A stretch of 64,000 bases of DNA from Nocardioides houyundeii (GTDB taxonomy: Bacteria; Actinomycetota; Actinomycetes; Propionibacteriales; Nocardioidaceae). The translations under genes and the position numbers were made by a program. The notes beneath the pieces are model-generated. The model saw only the letters and a list, made by a program, of their open reading frames with translations, had not been told where the DNA came from and ran no database searches. Location: positions 2,852,001-2,916,000 of the forward strand of contig NZ_CP025581.1 of the NCBI RefSeq assembly GCF_002865585.1. The letters are read 5' to 3'. Positions 29,499-39,002 of the stretch are shown in pieces; the stretch's first letter is position 1; every line of letters begins with the position of its first letter.

Positions 29499-30553
29499 GT
29501 CGCGCGCTCCGCCACGAGCGCGCCGGCGCGGGAGATGAGCTCGTCGAGCTCGGCGTTGACGTCGTCGTGGCGCTCCAGGATCACCATGTGCCCGGCCCCC
29601 TGGGCCTCGAACAGGTCGGAGCCGTGGATCCGGGCGTGCAGCTTGCGGCTGTGCCCGATGCGCGTCACCTTGTCCTCGGTGCCGCAGATGATGGTGCACG
29701 GCGCGGCGGCCAGCGCCCCGAGATGCTCGAAGTGGTCCAGCGTCGCGAAGGCCGGGTAGAAGTCGGCGACCACCTCGAAGGGGGTGTCGTCGATCATGCC
29801 GAAGACGAAGTCCACGTAGCTGCGGGGCACGTCGTCCCCGAACGAGTAGAGGTCGGTGATCACCTGCGCCATGCGGTGCCCGGCCGCCCGGAAGCGGTCG
29901 ACCATCAGGTGCCCGCGGTTCAGCAGCCGCACCGCCCGGGCCACCGCGCGCGCTCCCAGCCCCAGGGGCACCATGGGGAAGATGATGCGCCCCGGGTCCA
30001 GTCCTCCGGCGGTGCTGCCGATCAGGGCGGTCCCGACGATCTTGTCGCCGAACAGCTCGGGGAACTCCGAGGCGAGGGCGATCAGCGCCATGCCGCCCAT
30101 GGAGTGGCTCACCACCACCACCGGCCCGGGGGCGCAGGTCTCGATCACCCGGCGGAGGTCCCGGCCGAGCTGCTCGAGGGTGCAGTTCTGCTGCGGGGAC
30201 CGGGCGGACCTGCCGTGCGAGCGCTGGTCGTAGAAGACGGTGCGCACCTGTCCGCGGTAGGCCGCCCGCTGGAAGTGCCAGCAGTCGAGGTTCAGGGCGT
30301 AGCCGTGCACGAAGACGACGGTGAGGTCGTGGTTGCCGTCCGGTCCGGGCTCGTCGATCTCGACGTGCAGGTCGACGCCGTCGTCGGTGACGACCTTGAG
30401 ACCGGGCGAGCGGAGCGTCCCGAACGGGGTGGCGTCGCCGGCGCCGCTGCGGGCGATCACCCGTTGCTGCTGCACCATCCGGGCCGCCGTGCCCGCGGCC
30501 GCGACCCCGAGGGCGCCGGCGGCCAGGCCCCACTTCTTGCCGCTGCTCCTCAC
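29495..30553 (-). CDS. Alpha/beta hydrolase, membrane-anchored
   Basis: 352 aa. An N-terminal basic residue pair and hydrophobic helix (KKWGLAAGALGVAAAG) suggest a membrane anchor. The hydrolase core has the oxyanion segment VFVHGYALNLDCWHF, the nucleophile elbow SHSMGG, an acidic residue in GTEDKVTR, and the terminal histidine in GAGHMVILE. The GTG start overlaps the alr stop, and its stop overlaps tsaE, so it is translated as part of the alr-tsa series. Family members in this position are common in actinobacteria but their substrate (lipid or ester) is unknown. Confidence 0.88.
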   Translation of the reverse strand: MRSSGKKWGLAAGALGVAAAGTAARMVQQQRVIARSGAGDATPFGTLRSPGLKVVTDDGVDLHVEIDEPGPDGNHDLTVVFVHGYALNLDCWHFQRAAYRGQVRTVFYDQRSHGRSARSPQQNCTLEQLGRDLRRVIETCAPGPVVVVSHSMGGMALIALASEFPELFGDKIVGTALIGSTAGGLDPGRIIFPMVPLGLGARAVARAVRLLNRGHLMVDRFRAAGHRMAQVITDLYSFGDDVPRSYVDFVFGMIDDTPFEVVADFYPAFATLDHFEHLGALAAAPCTIICGTEDKVTRIGHSRKLHARIHGSDLFEAQGAGHMVILERHDDVNAELDELISRAGALVAERAT

Positions 30554-31698
30554 CGGGGCTGCCCGCCCACGTGGCGACGCGCCAGCCTGCCGCCCAGTCG
30601 CGTCACGATCTCGTAGCTGATGGTGTCGCAGGCCTCGGCCCACTCCTGAGCGGTCGGCTCGCCCTGGTTGCCGGGGCCCAGCAGCACGAACTCGGTGCCC
30701 TCCTCGGGCAGGTCCCCCTCGAGGTCGACGAGCAGCTGGTCCATGCAGACCCGTCCCCGCAGCGGGCGTCGGCGGCCGGCGACCTGCACCTCCGCCCCGG
30801 GGCTGGCGGCCCGGGGAATGCCCTCGCCGTAGCCCACCGGGATCAGCGCCAGCGTGGTGTCGTGCTCCGCGGTCCAGGCGTGCCCGTAGGAGACGCCCGC
30901 CCCCGCGGGCACCGGCTTGACCATCGCCACCCGGCCCCGGACCGTCATCGCCGGCACCAGGCCCAGCTCGGGCAGGTGCCCGGGTGCGGGGTCGAGCCCG
31001 TAGAGCGCGATCCCGCAGCGCACCAGGTCGAACCGGACCGAGGGCCGCAGCACGGCGGCGGCGGAGTTGGCCAGGTGCCGCACCTCCGGCGCCAGGCCGG
31101 CCGCCTCGGCGACGGCGACGGCTTCCAGGAAGGCCACCTCCTGCACCTCGTTGACCGGTGAGTCCGGGTCGTCGGAGGAGACCAGGTGGCTCCAGATCCC
31201 GGTGACCCGGATCCGGCCCTCGCGCTCCAGCCGCCGGGCGTGCTCGGTCAGGGCGGGCCAGTCGGTCCGGAGGGCTCCGCCGCGGGAGAGGCCGGTGTCG
31301 ATCTTCAGCTGCACCCGCGCGACCCGGCCGACCCGGTCGGCGGCCCGGGCGATCTCGTCGAGCGCGCGCGTGGAGTATGCCGAGAGGTCGACCTCCGCGC
31401 GCACCGCGTCGTCGTACCGCTCGCCGGGGACAGTCAGCCAGCACATCAGCCGACCGGTGTCCCCGTCGCGGCGCAGGGTCATCGCCTCGTCCAGCGTCGC
31501 GACGCCCAGCCAGTCGGCGCCGCCGCGGCGGGCCGCGCGGGCCACCTCGCACATCCCGTGTCCGTAGCCGTCGGCCTTGACCACCGCCATCAGCGCTGCG
31601 GGGGCGACCACGGCGCGGAGCACCTCGGCGTTGTGGGTGATGGCGTCCAGGTCGACGACGATCTCCGCTCGGGCCACCGGATCGGTCATGACTCTCAT
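30550..31698 (-). CDS. alr: Alanine racemase
   Basis: PLP enzyme supplying D-alanine for peptidoglycan, 382 aa. The PLP lysine is in the AVVKADGYGHG motif near residue 40; the catalytic tyrosine of the C-terminal beta domain is in SYGHAW. The first ATG at 31698 overlaps the stop of the nnr gene (ATGA), while a second ATG three codons later is also possible. It is part of the leftward wall-precursor and t6A series. Confidence 0.96.
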   Translation of the reverse strand: MRVMTDPVARAEIVVDLDAITHNAEVLRAVVAPAALMAVVKADGYGHGMCEVARAARRGGADWLGVATLDEAMTLRRDGDTGRLMCWLTVPGERYDDAVRAEVDLSAYSTRALDEIARAADRVGRVARVQLKIDTGLSRGGALRTDWPALTEHARRLEREGRIRVTGIWSHLVSSDDPDSPVNEVQEVAFLEAVAVAEAAGLAPEVRHLANSAAAVLRPSVRFDLVRCGIALYGLDPAPGHLPELGLVPAMTVRGRVAMVKPVPAGAGVSYGHAWTAEHDTTLALIPVGYGEGIPRAASPGAEVQVAGRRRPLRGRVCMDQLLVDLEGDLPEEGTEFVLLGPGNQGEPTAQEWAEACDTISYEIVTRLGGRLARRHVGGQPR

Positions 31699-33095
31699 TC
31701 TCCCACCAGGGCGAGCACCTCGTTCACGGCAGGTCCCACGGCACCGGCCACGTCGCCGGCTCGCAGCGGTCCGCCGGCACCGGCGAGCTCGGCCGCCCTC
31801 CCGTGCAGCCAGGCCCCCACCGACGCCGCGTCGAGACCGGAGAGCCCGGACGCCAGCAGCGCGCCCACCACCCCGGCCAGCACGTCACCGGCGCCCGCGG
31901 TGGCCAGCCAGGGGGTGCCGGTGGTGTTGACCCGGACCGCACCCGAGGGGTCGGCCACCAGCGTGCGACGGCCCTTGAGCAGGACCGTGGCGTGCAGCGT
32001 CCGAGCGGCCTCGCGCGCGTGCCGCAGGGGCGCCGCCTCGACCTCGGGGCGCGCGACGCCGAGCAGCGTCGCCAGCTCCCCGGCGTGCGGGGTCAGCACC
32101 AGCCGGGCGCCGGAGGCCGACGGGGTCAGATGAGCCAGGGCGTCCGCGTCGACCACCACGGGCACCTGGTCGGCCAGGGCCGCGGCCAGGGCCGGGCCCG
32201 CCTGGTCGTCGCTGCCGGGCCCGACCACCCAGGCCTGCACGCGACCGTCCCCCACCACCTCGGGGCAGGTCGACCTGACCTGGCGCCCGACGGCCTCGGG
32301 ACCGACGTAGCGGACCATGCCGGCGAGCCCGGACAGCGCGCCACGGACGCAGAGCACCGCGGCGCCGGCGTAGGTGGCAGAGCCGGCCCGGACGCCGACG
32401 ACGCCGCGGCTGTACTTGTGCGCCGCGGCGTCGGGGCGGGGCAGCAGGCGCGCCACGTCCTCCGCCTCCAGGGCGCACACCTCCGGCTCGGGGAGCGCCA
32501 ACCCCAGGTCGACGAGCCGGACGCGTCCTGCCGCGGCGGCCGCCGGGTCGACCAGGTGGGCGACCTTGTGGGTCCCGAAGGTCCACGTCTCCTCGGCCCG
32601 CACGTGGGGCCCGTCCAGCTCGCCGGAGTCGACGTCGACCCCGGAGGGGACGTCCACCGCGACCACCGGGATCCCCGCCAGGGCCTCGAGCGCGGCGGCG
32701 GCGTCCGGACGCAGCCCGGGACGGCCCCCGATGCCCACGATCCCGTCGACCACCAGGTCGGCGCCCAGGGCGACGGCCTCGTCGAGCTCGACCAGGCGCC
32801 CGCCCGCGGCGTGCAGCGCCGCCAGGCCCGCGGGATGCACCGCCGGCGCCAGCGCCAGCCCCCACACCTGGGCCCCGCGCCGCGCGAGCAGGGCACCGGC
32901 GTGCAGCGCGTCGCCGCCGTTGTCCCCGGGCCCGAGCAGCAGCAGCACCCGGGCGCCGTAGGTGCGGCCCAGGCGCTCCGCGAGCCCGGTGGCGAGCCCC
33001 GCGGCCGCCCGCGCCATCAGGGCGCCGTCGGGCAGCACGGCCAGGAGCTCGGCCTCCGCAGCCCGGACCTGGGCGACCGTGTGTGCCCGGAGCAT
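31695..33095 (-). CDS. nnr: Bifunctional NAD(P)H-hydrate epimerase/dehydratase
   Basis: Repairs hydrated NAD(P)H. 466 aa: the N-terminal YjeF-type epimerase (LLGPGDNGGDALHAG, DGIVGIGGRPG) and the C-terminal ADP/ATP-dependent dehydratase (LTPHAGELATLLG, TAGAGDVLAGVVGALLA). The ATG at 33095 is two bases after the acpS stop. The fused arrangement and the position between acpS and alr match other actinobacteria. Confidence 0.95.
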   Translation of the reverse strand: MLRAHTVAQVRAAEAELLAVLPDGALMARAAAGLATGLAERLGRTYGARVLLLLGPGDNGGDALHAGALLARRGAQVWGLALAPAVHPAGLAALHAAGGRLVELDEAVALGADLVVDGIVGIGGRPGLRPDAAAALEALAGIPVVAVDVPSGVDVDSGELDGPHVRAEETWTFGTHKVAHLVDPAAAAAGRVRLVDLGLALPEPEVCALEAEDVARLLPRPDAAAHKYSRGVVGVRAGSATYAGAAVLCVRGALSGLAGMVRYVGPEAVGRQVRSTCPEVVGDGRVQAWVVGPGSDDQAGPALAAALADQVPVVVDADALAHLTPSASGARLVLTPHAGELATLLGVARPEVEAAPLRHAREAARTLHATVLLKGRRTLVADPSGAVRVNTTGTPWLATAGAGDVLAGVVGALLASGLSGLDAASVGAWLHGRAAELAGAGGPLRAGDVAGAVGPAVNEVLALVGE

Positions 33096-33097
33096 CC

Positions 33098-33451
33098 CTA
33101 GCCCTCCAGCACCACGACGGCCGAGGCGATGCCCGCGTCGTGCGAGAGCGAGACGTGCACGTGGCCCACTCCGAGCGCGGCCGCCTGCGCGGCGACGGAG
33201 CCGCACAGCTCGAAGCGGGGACGCCCGGTGTCCTCCGAGACGATCTCCGCGTCGTGCCACGCCATCCCCACCGGGGCTCCCAGCGCCTTGGCGAGCGCCT
33301 CCTTGGCGGCGAACCGGGCGGCCAGGGAGGCCAGCGGCCGGGTCGCCTCCGCGGGCGTGAACAGCCGCTCCCGCAGTCCCGGGGTGCGCTCCAGGGAGGC
33401 GCCGAACCGAGCGATGTCGGCGACGTCGATGCCCACGCCCAGGACTGCCAT
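33098..33451 (-). CDS. acpS: Holo-[acyl-carrier-protein] synthase
   Basis: Transfers 4'-phosphopantetheine from CoA to acyl carrier proteins. 117 aa with the two family motifs [10 protein letters not shown] (metal-binding Asp) and the [12 protein letters not shown] helix (metal-binding Glu). It lies ten bases downstream of glmS on the same strand. Confidence 0.95.
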   Translation of the reverse strand: MAVLGVGIDVADIARFGASLERTPGLRERLFTPAEATRPLASLAARFAAKEALAKALGAPVGMAWHDAEIVSEDTGRPRFELCGSVAAQAAALGVGHVHVSLSHDAGIASAVVVLEG

Positions 33452-33461
33452 CGGCCGCGTC

Positions 33462-35306
33462 CTACTCGACCGTGACGGACTTGGCCAGGTTGCGGGGCTG
33501 GTCGACGTCGTGACCCATCGCGGTGGCCAGCTCGCAGGCGAAGAGCTGCAGCGGCACCACCGCCACCAGGGGCTGGAGCAGCACCGGCACCCGGGGCAGC
33601 TCGATCAGCTCGTGCGCGTAGGGGCGGATCGACTCGTCCCCCTCCTCGGCGAGGCAGATGGTGTGGGCCCCCCGGGCGCGCACCTCCTGGATCCCGCTGA
33701 GCATCTTGTCGTGCAGCTGGTCCCGACCCCGCGGCGGCACGATGCACAGCACCGGCAGCCCTTCCTCGACCAGCGCGATGGGGCCGTGCTTGAGCTCGCC
33801 GGCGGCGAAGCCCTCGGCGTGGATGTAGGCCAGCTCCTTCAGCTTCAGCGCCCCCTCCAGGGCCACCGGGTAGCCGGCGTGGCGACCCAGGAAGAGCACC
33901 GACCGGGTGGCGACGTGGTGCCGGGCCAGGGCGTAGACCTGCTGGTCGTTGTCGAGCACGGTCTGGATGTGCGCCGGCATCTGGTCCAGCTGGTCGAGCA
34001 CCTCGCCGATCTCGTCGCCGTAGCGGGTGCCCTTGACCTGCGCCAGGTAGAGGGCCAGCAGGTAGCAGGCCACGAGCTGGGTCACGTAGCCCTTGGTCGA
34101 GGCCACCCCGATCTCGGGGCCGGCATGGGTGTAGACGACGCCGTCGGACTCCCGCGGGATGGTCGAGCCGTTGGTGTTGCAGATGGCCAGCACCTTGGAC
34201 CGCTGGACCCGGGCGTGCCGGATCGCCTGCAGCGTGTCGGCGGTCTCGCCGGACTGGCTGATCGCCACCACCAGCGTGGAGTGGGTCAGGATCGGGTCGC
34301 GGTAGCGGAACTCCGAGGCGAGCTCGACCTCCACCGAGATCCGGGTCCAGTGCTCGATCGCGTACTTGGCGACCATGCCGGCGTAGAACGAGGTGCCGGC
34401 CGCGATGATGATGATCTTGTCGATGTCGCGCAGCTCGTCGTCGGACAGGCGCATCTCGTCCAGCTGCAGCAGGCCCTCGGGGGTACGACGCCCCAGGAGC
34501 GCGTCGGCCACGGCCTTGGGCTGCTCGTAGATCTCCTTGCGCATGAACCAGTCGTGACCGTCCTTCTCGGCCGCCGTCAGGTCCCAGTCGACGTGGTACT
34601 GGCGGCCCTGCGCGGGCGTGCCGTCGAAGCCGCTGACCTCGACGCCGTCGCGGGTGATGGTGACGACCTGGTCCTGGTCGAGCTCGAGCGCCTCGCGGGT
34701 GTGGTCGATGAAGGCCGCGACGTCGGAGCCGAGGAAGTTCTCGCCCTCACCCAGGCCCACGACCAGCGGGGAGTTGCGCCGGGCCGCCACGACGCGCGAG
34801 GGGTCCGCTCCGTCGAGGGCGACCAGGGTGAAGGCGCCCTCCAGGCGACGGCACACCCGCTGCATCGCGGTCGTCAGGTCGTGCCCGGCCAGCACCTCGA
34901 GCTCCAGGAGGTGGGCCGCGATCTCGGTGTCGGTCTCGGAGTGCATCTCGTGGCCGGCCTGCTCGAGCTCGGTGCGCAGCGAGGCGAAGTTCTCGATGAT
35001 GCCGTTGTGCACCACCGCGAGGCGGCCGGTCCGACCCAGGTGGGGGTGGGCGTTGACGTCGTTGGGGGCGCCGTGCGTGGCCCACCGGGTGTGCCCGATG
35101 CCGGAGGTGGACTCCGGGAGGGGCTCCTCGTCGATGGCCTTGACCAGGTTGGAGAGCTTGCCGGCCCTCTTCGCCGAGGCGACCGTGCCGTCGACTGCCA
35201 GCGCCACCCCGGCAGAGTCGTAGCCCCGGTACTCCAGCCGACGGAGTCCGTCGATGACCACGCTCTGGGCCTGCTTCTCTCCCACGTACCCCACGATTCC
35301 GCACAT
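33462..35306 (-). CDS. glmS: Glutamine-fructose-6-phosphate aminotransferase (isomerising)
   Basis: Makes glucosamine-6-phosphate, the entry step to UDP-GlcNAc. 614 aa. The Cys2 nucleophile in MCGIVGYVG fixes the ATG at 35306; the glutaminase half has GHTRWATHG; two SIS domains follow ([18 protein letters not shown]); the end is LAKSVTVE. It is divergent from coaA with only 35 bases between start codons. I saw no glmS-type ribozyme, and the spacer leaves no room for one. Confidence 0.97.
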   Translation of the reverse strand: MCGIVGYVGEKQAQSVVIDGLRRLEYRGYDSAGVALAVDGTVASAKRAGKLSNLVKAIDEEPLPESTSGIGHTRWATHGAPNDVNAHPHLGRTGRLAVVHNGIIENFASLRTELEQAGHEMHSETDTEIAAHLLELEVLAGHDLTTAMQRVCRRLEGAFTLVALDGADPSRVVAARRNSPLVVGLGEGENFLGSDVAAFIDHTREALELDQDQVVTITRDGVEVSGFDGTPAQGRQYHVDWDLTAAEKDGHDWFMRKEIYEQPKAVADALLGRRTPEGLLQLDEMRLSDDELRDIDKIIIIAAGTSFYAGMVAKYAIEHWTRISVEVELASEFRYRDPILTHSTLVVAISQSGETADTLQAIRHARVQRSKVLAICNTNGSTIPRESDGVVYTHAGPEIGVASTKGYVTQLVACYLLALYLAQVKGTRYGDEIGEVLDQLDQMPAHIQTVLDNDQQVYALARHHVATRSVLFLGRHAGYPVALEGALKLKELAYIHAEGFAAGELKHGPIALVEEGLPVLCIVPPRGRDQLHDKMLSGIQEVRARGAHTICLAEEGDESIRPYAHELIELPRVPVLLQPLVAVVPLQLFACELATAMGHDVDQPRNLAKSVTVE

Positions 35307-35341
35307 GGGCGGTGAGTCTAGTGCTCCGGGGCTTTGCAAGA

Positions 35342-36304
35342 ATGCCCGCCATGTCCTCACCCGGCGACGAGTCCTCGCCGTACGTCGAGCTCCAGCGCGC
35401 CGCGTGGGCCTCTCTGGCCCCGGCGAGCGACGCCCCGCTCAGCCCGGAGGAGATCGGGCGGCTGCGCGGGCTCGGGGACTCCCTGGACCTGGGCGAGGTC
35501 GAGCAGGTGTACCTGCCGCTGTCCCGGCTGCTGTCGATGTACGTCGAGAGCGCCGGGCGGCTGCACCGGCGCCAGGAGGCGTTCCTGCACCGCCAGCACC
35601 CGCCGCGGACCCCGTTCGTGATCGGCATCGCCGGCTCCGTGGCGGTCGGCAAGTCGACCACCGCGCGGGTGCTCCAGCAGATGCTGGCCCACTGGCCCGA
35701 GCACCCCAACGTGGCCCTGGTGACCACCGACGGGTTCCTGCTGCCCAACGCCGAGCTGCAGCGACGCGGGATCCTGCACCGCAAGGGCTTCCCGGAGTCC
35801 TACGACCGCAAGGCGCTGCTGCGCTTCGTGATGAACATCAAGTCCGGCCGCGACGAGGTCGACGCCCCGACGTACTCCCACCTGGTCTACGACGTGCTGC
35901 CGCGCGAGCGGGTCACCGTCCGGCGGCCCGACATCGTGATCGTCGAGGGCCTCAACGTGCTGCAGCCCGCCCGGGTCCGCGACGACGGCAAGGTGGGGCT
36001 GGCAGTCAGCGACTTCTTCGACTTCTCCGTCTACGTCGACGCCGCGACCTCCGACATCCGCCGGTGGTACGTCGAGCGGTTCCTGCGGCTGCGCGAGACG
36101 GCGTTCCGCGACCCCGGGTCCTACTTCACCAAGTACGCCCAGCTCACCCACGAGCAGGCGGTCGCCGAGGCGGAGCGGATCTGGGACACCATCAACGGCC
36201 CCAACCTGGACCAGAACGTGCTGCCGACGCGGAGCCGGGCCACGCTGGTGCTGCGCAAGGACGCCGACCACTCGGTGCGCTACGTGCGACTCCGCCGTCT
36301 CTGA
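35342..36304 (+). CDS. coaA: Type I pantothenate kinase
   Basis: Phosphorylates pantothenate, the first step of CoA synthesis. 320 aa from the ATG at 35342, or 317 from the ATG at 35351, which fits better with homologues ([12 protein letters not shown]). P-loop GSVAVGKST at about residue 100, and the TTDGFLLPN and [13 protein letters not shown] signatures of bacterial PanK-I. No ribosome-binding site is apparent, so a leaderless message from the very short glmS-coaA spacer is possible. It is the only rightward gene inside a long leftward block. Confidence 0.95.
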   Translation: MPAMSSPGDESSPYVELQRAAWASLAPASDAPLSPEEIGRLRGLGDSLDLGEVEQVYLPLSRLLSMYVESAGRLHRRQEAFLHRQHPPRTPFVIGIAGSVAVGKSTTARVLQQMLAHWPEHPNVALVTTDGFLLPNAELQRRGILHRKGFPESYDRKALLRFVMNIKSGRDEVDAPTYSHLVYDVLPRERVTVRRPDIVIVEGLNVLQPARVRDDGKVGLAVSDFFDFSVYVDAATSDIRRWYVERFLRLRETAFRDPGSYFTKYAQLTHEQAVAEAERIWDTINGPNLDQNVLPTRSRATLVLRKDADHSVRYVRLRRL

Positions 36305-36306
36305 GG

Positions 36307-36328
36307 CCGGCCCGGGCCCGAGGGCCGG
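36307..36328. terminator. Convergent terminator hairpin between coaA and glmM
   Basis: CCGGCCC (36307-36313) pairs with GGGCCGG (36322-36328) around an eight-base loop in the 25-base convergent spacer; it could serve both genes. Confidence 0.45.
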
Positions 36329-36329
36329 G

Positions 36330-37676
36330 TCACAGGGACAGCTGGCTCTTCACGACCTCGGCGAGCCGCGAGGCCACCTGCTCGGCCTCCTCGGCGGTGG
36401 GTGCCTCCACCATCACCCGCACCAGTGGCTCGGTGCCCGAGGGGCGCAGCAGCACCCGGCCGCGCTCGCCGAGCAGGGCCTCCTCCTCGGCGACGGCGGC
36501 CGCGAGGACCGCGTCCTCGTCGGCGCGGGACTTGTCGACGTTCGGGACGTTGAGGAGCACCTGGGGCAGGCGGGTCATCACGCTCGCCAGGTCCTTGAGG
36601 GTGCGTCCGGTGGTGACCATCCGCTCCATCACGTGCAGGGCGGTCAGGATGCCGTCGCCGGTGGTGGCGTGGTCGCTGAGGATCACGTGCCCCGACTGCT
36701 CGCCGCCGAGGGAGTAGCCCGAGAGCTTCATCGCCTCCAGCACGTAGCGGTCCCCCACCTTGGTCTGGCGCACGCCGATGTCGTGGGCGCGCATCGCGTT
36801 CACGAAGCCGAGGTTGCTCATCACGGTGGCGACCACGGTGTCGCGGGCGAGCCTGCCCTGGTCGGAGAGGGAGAGGGCGAGGATGGCCAGGATCTGGTCG
36901 CCGTCCACCACGGTGCCCTCGTGGTCCACCGCCAGGCACCGGTCTGCGTCCCCGTCGAGGCCGAAGCCCACGTCGGCTCCGTGCTCCAGGACGGCCGCCT
37001 GCAGGCTGCCCAGGTGGGTCGAGCCGCAGTTCTCGTTGATGTTGGTGCCATCGGGGTGGGCGTGGATGGCGATCACGGTCGCGCCCGCGTCCTCCAGGGC
37101 CCGGGGCGCGGCCTCCCAGGCTGCACCCTCGGCGCAGTCGACCACCACGGTGAGACCGGCCAGCGGGTGCTCGATGGTGCGCACCAGGTGGGCGGCGTAC
37201 TCGCTCACCGCGGTGAGGTGGGGCGCGACCCGGCCGACTCCGGCACCGGTGGGGCGGTCCCAGGGCTCGCCCATGCGCTTCTCGATCGCCACCTCGAGGG
37301 CGTCGTCGAGCTTGTGCCCGCCGCGGGCCAGGAACTTGATGCCGTTGTCGGGCATCGCGTTGTGGGAGGCCGAGAGCATCACGCCCAGGTCGGCGTCCAG
37401 GGACCCCGTCAGGTACGCCGTACCCGGGGTGGGCAGCACGCCCAGCACCAGCACGTCGACCCCGGCCGAGGCCAGGCCGGCGACCACCGCGGCCTCGAGG
37501 AACTGCCCCGAGATGCGGGTGTCACGGCCGACGACGGCCAGGGGACGTTCCCGGGCGAACTCGCCCCGGTCCGCGAGCACGTGGGCCGCAGACACGGCGA
37601 GGTCCAGGGCCAGCTCCGCGGTCAGTAGACCGTTGGCCAGGCCCCGGACCCCGTCCGTGCCGAAAAGACGCGTCAT
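36330..37676 (-). CDS. glmM: Phosphoglucosamine mutase
   Basis: Interconverts glucosamine-6- and 1-phosphate in UDP-GlcNAc synthesis. 448 aa. Start [12 protein letters not shown] after MTR, active phosphoserine loop [15 protein letters not shown], metal loop DGDADR, and the C-terminal [14 protein letters not shown] phosphate-binding motif. It lies ten bases downstream of rpsI, as in many actinobacteria, and glmS is nearby. Confidence 0.97.
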   Translation of the reverse strand: MTRLFGTDGVRGLANGLLTAELALDLAVSAAHVLADRGEFARERPLAVVGRDTRISGQFLEAAVVAGLASAGVDVLVLGVLPTPGTAYLTGSLDADLGVMLSASHNAMPDNGIKFLARGGHKLDDALEVAIEKRMGEPWDRPTGAGVGRVAPHLTAVSEYAAHLVRTIEHPLAGLTVVVDCAEGAAWEAAPRALEDAGATVIAIHAHPDGTNINENCGSTHLGSLQAAVLEHGADVGFGLDGDADRCLAVDHEGTVVDGDQILAILALSLSDQGRLARDTVVATVMSNLGFVNAMRAHDIGVRQTKVGDRYVLEAMKLSGYSLGGEQSGHVILSDHATTGDGILTALHVMERMVTTGRTLKDLASVMTRLPQVLLNVPNVDKSRADEDAVLAAAVAEEEALLGERGRVLLRPSGTEPLVRVMVEAPTAEEAEQVASRLAEVVKSQLSL

Positions 37677-37686
37677 GCAGTCGCGA

Positions 37687-38202
37687 TCAGCGCTTGCTGA
37701 ACTGCGGTGCCTTGCGGGCCTTCTTGAGACCAGCCTTCTTGCGCTCGATGACGCGCGCGTCACGAGTCAGCAGGCCGGCCTTCTTCAGGGTCGGACGGTT
37801 GGCCTCTTCGTCGATCGAGTTCAGGCAGCGAGCCACGCCGAGGCGCAGCGCTCCGGCCTGACCGGTGATGCCGCCGCCGTGGATCCGGGCGATGACGTCG
37901 AAGCGGCCCTCGAGCTGCAGGTTCGAGAACGGCTCGTTCACGACCTGCTGGTGCAGCTTGTTGGGGAAGTAGGAGTCCAGGGTGCGACCGTTGACGGTCC
38001 ACTCGCCGGTGCCGGGCACGATGCGCACCCGGGCCACGGCCTCCTTGCGGCGGCCGGTGGCCGCAGCGGGGGCGATCGTCGCCGGGCGCAGCGGCGCGTC
38101 GGCCGACGGGGCGGACTCGGAGCTGTAGGCGACGCCCTGCTCGTTGGTCTCGAAGGTCTCCTCGACCTCAGCGGTCTCGGTGTTCTCGGTGGTCTCAGCC
38201 AC
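37687..38202 (-). CDS. rpsI: 30S ribosomal protein S9
   Basis: 171 aa with an acidic N-terminal extension of about 45 residues ([13 protein letters not shown]...) before the conserved core, then [12 protein letters not shown] and the terminal [11 protein letters not shown] that reaches the P site. The GTG at 38202 follows a GAGG ribosome-binding site. Such Glu/Thr-rich extensions are common in actinobacterial S9. Cotranscribed after rplM with a 25-base gap. Confidence 0.96.
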   Translation of the reverse strand: MAETTENTETAEVEETFETNEQGVAYSSESAPSADAPLRPATIAPAAATGRRKEAVARVRIVPGTGEWTVNGRTLDSYFPNKLHQQVVNEPFSNLQLEGRFDVIARIHGGGITGQAGALRLGVARCLNSIDEEANRPTLKKAGLLTRDARVIERKKAGLKKARKAPQFSKR

Positions 38203-38227
38203 GGTAATCCTCACTCGTCCTTGGAAG

Positions 38228-38671
38228 TTACTGGGAGATCTGCTGGATCTCGAACGGCTTGGCCTGCTGGGCCACGTGCGGGTGCTCGGGGCCGGCGTAG
38301 ACCTTGAGCTTCTTGAGGATCTGGCGGCCGAGACGGTTCTTGGGGAGCATGCCCCAGACCGCGTTCTCGATGGCCTTGCGTGCGTCCTTCTCCAGCAGCT
38401 CGCCGAACGGCGTGGCGGAGAGACCACCCGGGTAGCCCGAGTGGCGGTAGGCGAGCTTGGTGACCTTCTTGTTGGCCGACAGGGCGACCTTGTCCGCGTT
38501 GATGATGATGACGAAGTCACCGACATCCATGTGCGGCGCGAAGATCGGCTTGTGCTTGCCTCGCAGGAGGTTGGCGGCCTGGACGGAGAGACGTCCGAGG
38601 ACCACGTCGGTGGCGTCGATGACGTGCCACTCGCGCTGAATGTCAGCGGGCTTCGGGCTGTACGTGCGCAC
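38228..38671 (-). CDS. rplM: 50S ribosomal protein L13
   Basis: 147 aa, standard length. Start [15 protein letters not shown] from the GTG at 38671; conserved [22 protein letters not shown] and [17 protein letters not shown] stretch upstream is a plausible ribosome-binding site. First gene of rplM-rpsI, preceded by a leader of about 170 bases. Confidence 0.97.
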   Translation of the reverse strand: MRTYSPKPADIQREWHVIDATDVVLGRLSVQAANLLRGKHKPIFAPHMDVGDFVIIINADKVALSANKKVTKLAYRHSGYPGGLSATPFGELLEKDARKAIENAVWGMLPKNRLGRQILKKLKVYAGPEHPHVAQQAKPFEIQQISQ

Positions 38672-38844
38672 GGCGAGAACCTTCTCGTTCGTAGGTCCCG
38701 GCGGGAGGTGTCTCGCCGGGTGGGTGGAACCGCGGCTTCTGACGAACACGGCCCGGCTTGCCCGTCCCACCAGCGGACTGGAAGGGCGAGGTGTCCGGAT
38801 CTGCGCCTGGGCGGTGAGGCCCGGACGCGGCAGGAGTCGCGACG
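38672..38844 (-). promoter_or_regulatory. Long structured leader of rplM
   Basis: From the predicted start near 38843 to the GTG there are about 170 untranslated bases, rich in complementary G/C blocks such as GGCGAGACACC near CCCGCC. This is unusually long for this gene-dense genome and could carry autoregulation by L13 or S9. The remaining part of the 331-base rplM-gltA gap (38845-39002) holds the divergent promoters; no small gene is visible. Confidence 0.4.
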
Positions 38845-38848
38845 ATCA

Positions 38849-38878
38849 AGTGTAGGGCTGGATTCGGCGGCCCGACAA
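38849..38878 (-). promoter_or_regulatory. rplM: Predicted rplM promoter
   Basis: Leftward TTGTCG (38878-38873), 18-base spacer, TACACT (38854-38849): good agreement with the actinobacterial vegetative promoter consensus. Confidence 0.5.
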
Positions 38879-39002
38879 ATCCCACTGCCGCGGGCGGGGC
38901 CGCTGAGCGCAAACGCCTACCCCCGCTTACGCCGGGCTCGGGTCGAGGACTAGGTTGTAGCAGACCTGACGACGTGAACAATACGTGCCTAAAGGAGCCG
39001 AC

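Noticed and set aside
35307-35341. glmS ribozyme or other leader upstream of glmS
   Set aside because: Only 35 bases separate glmS and coaA start codons, too short for the ribozyme.
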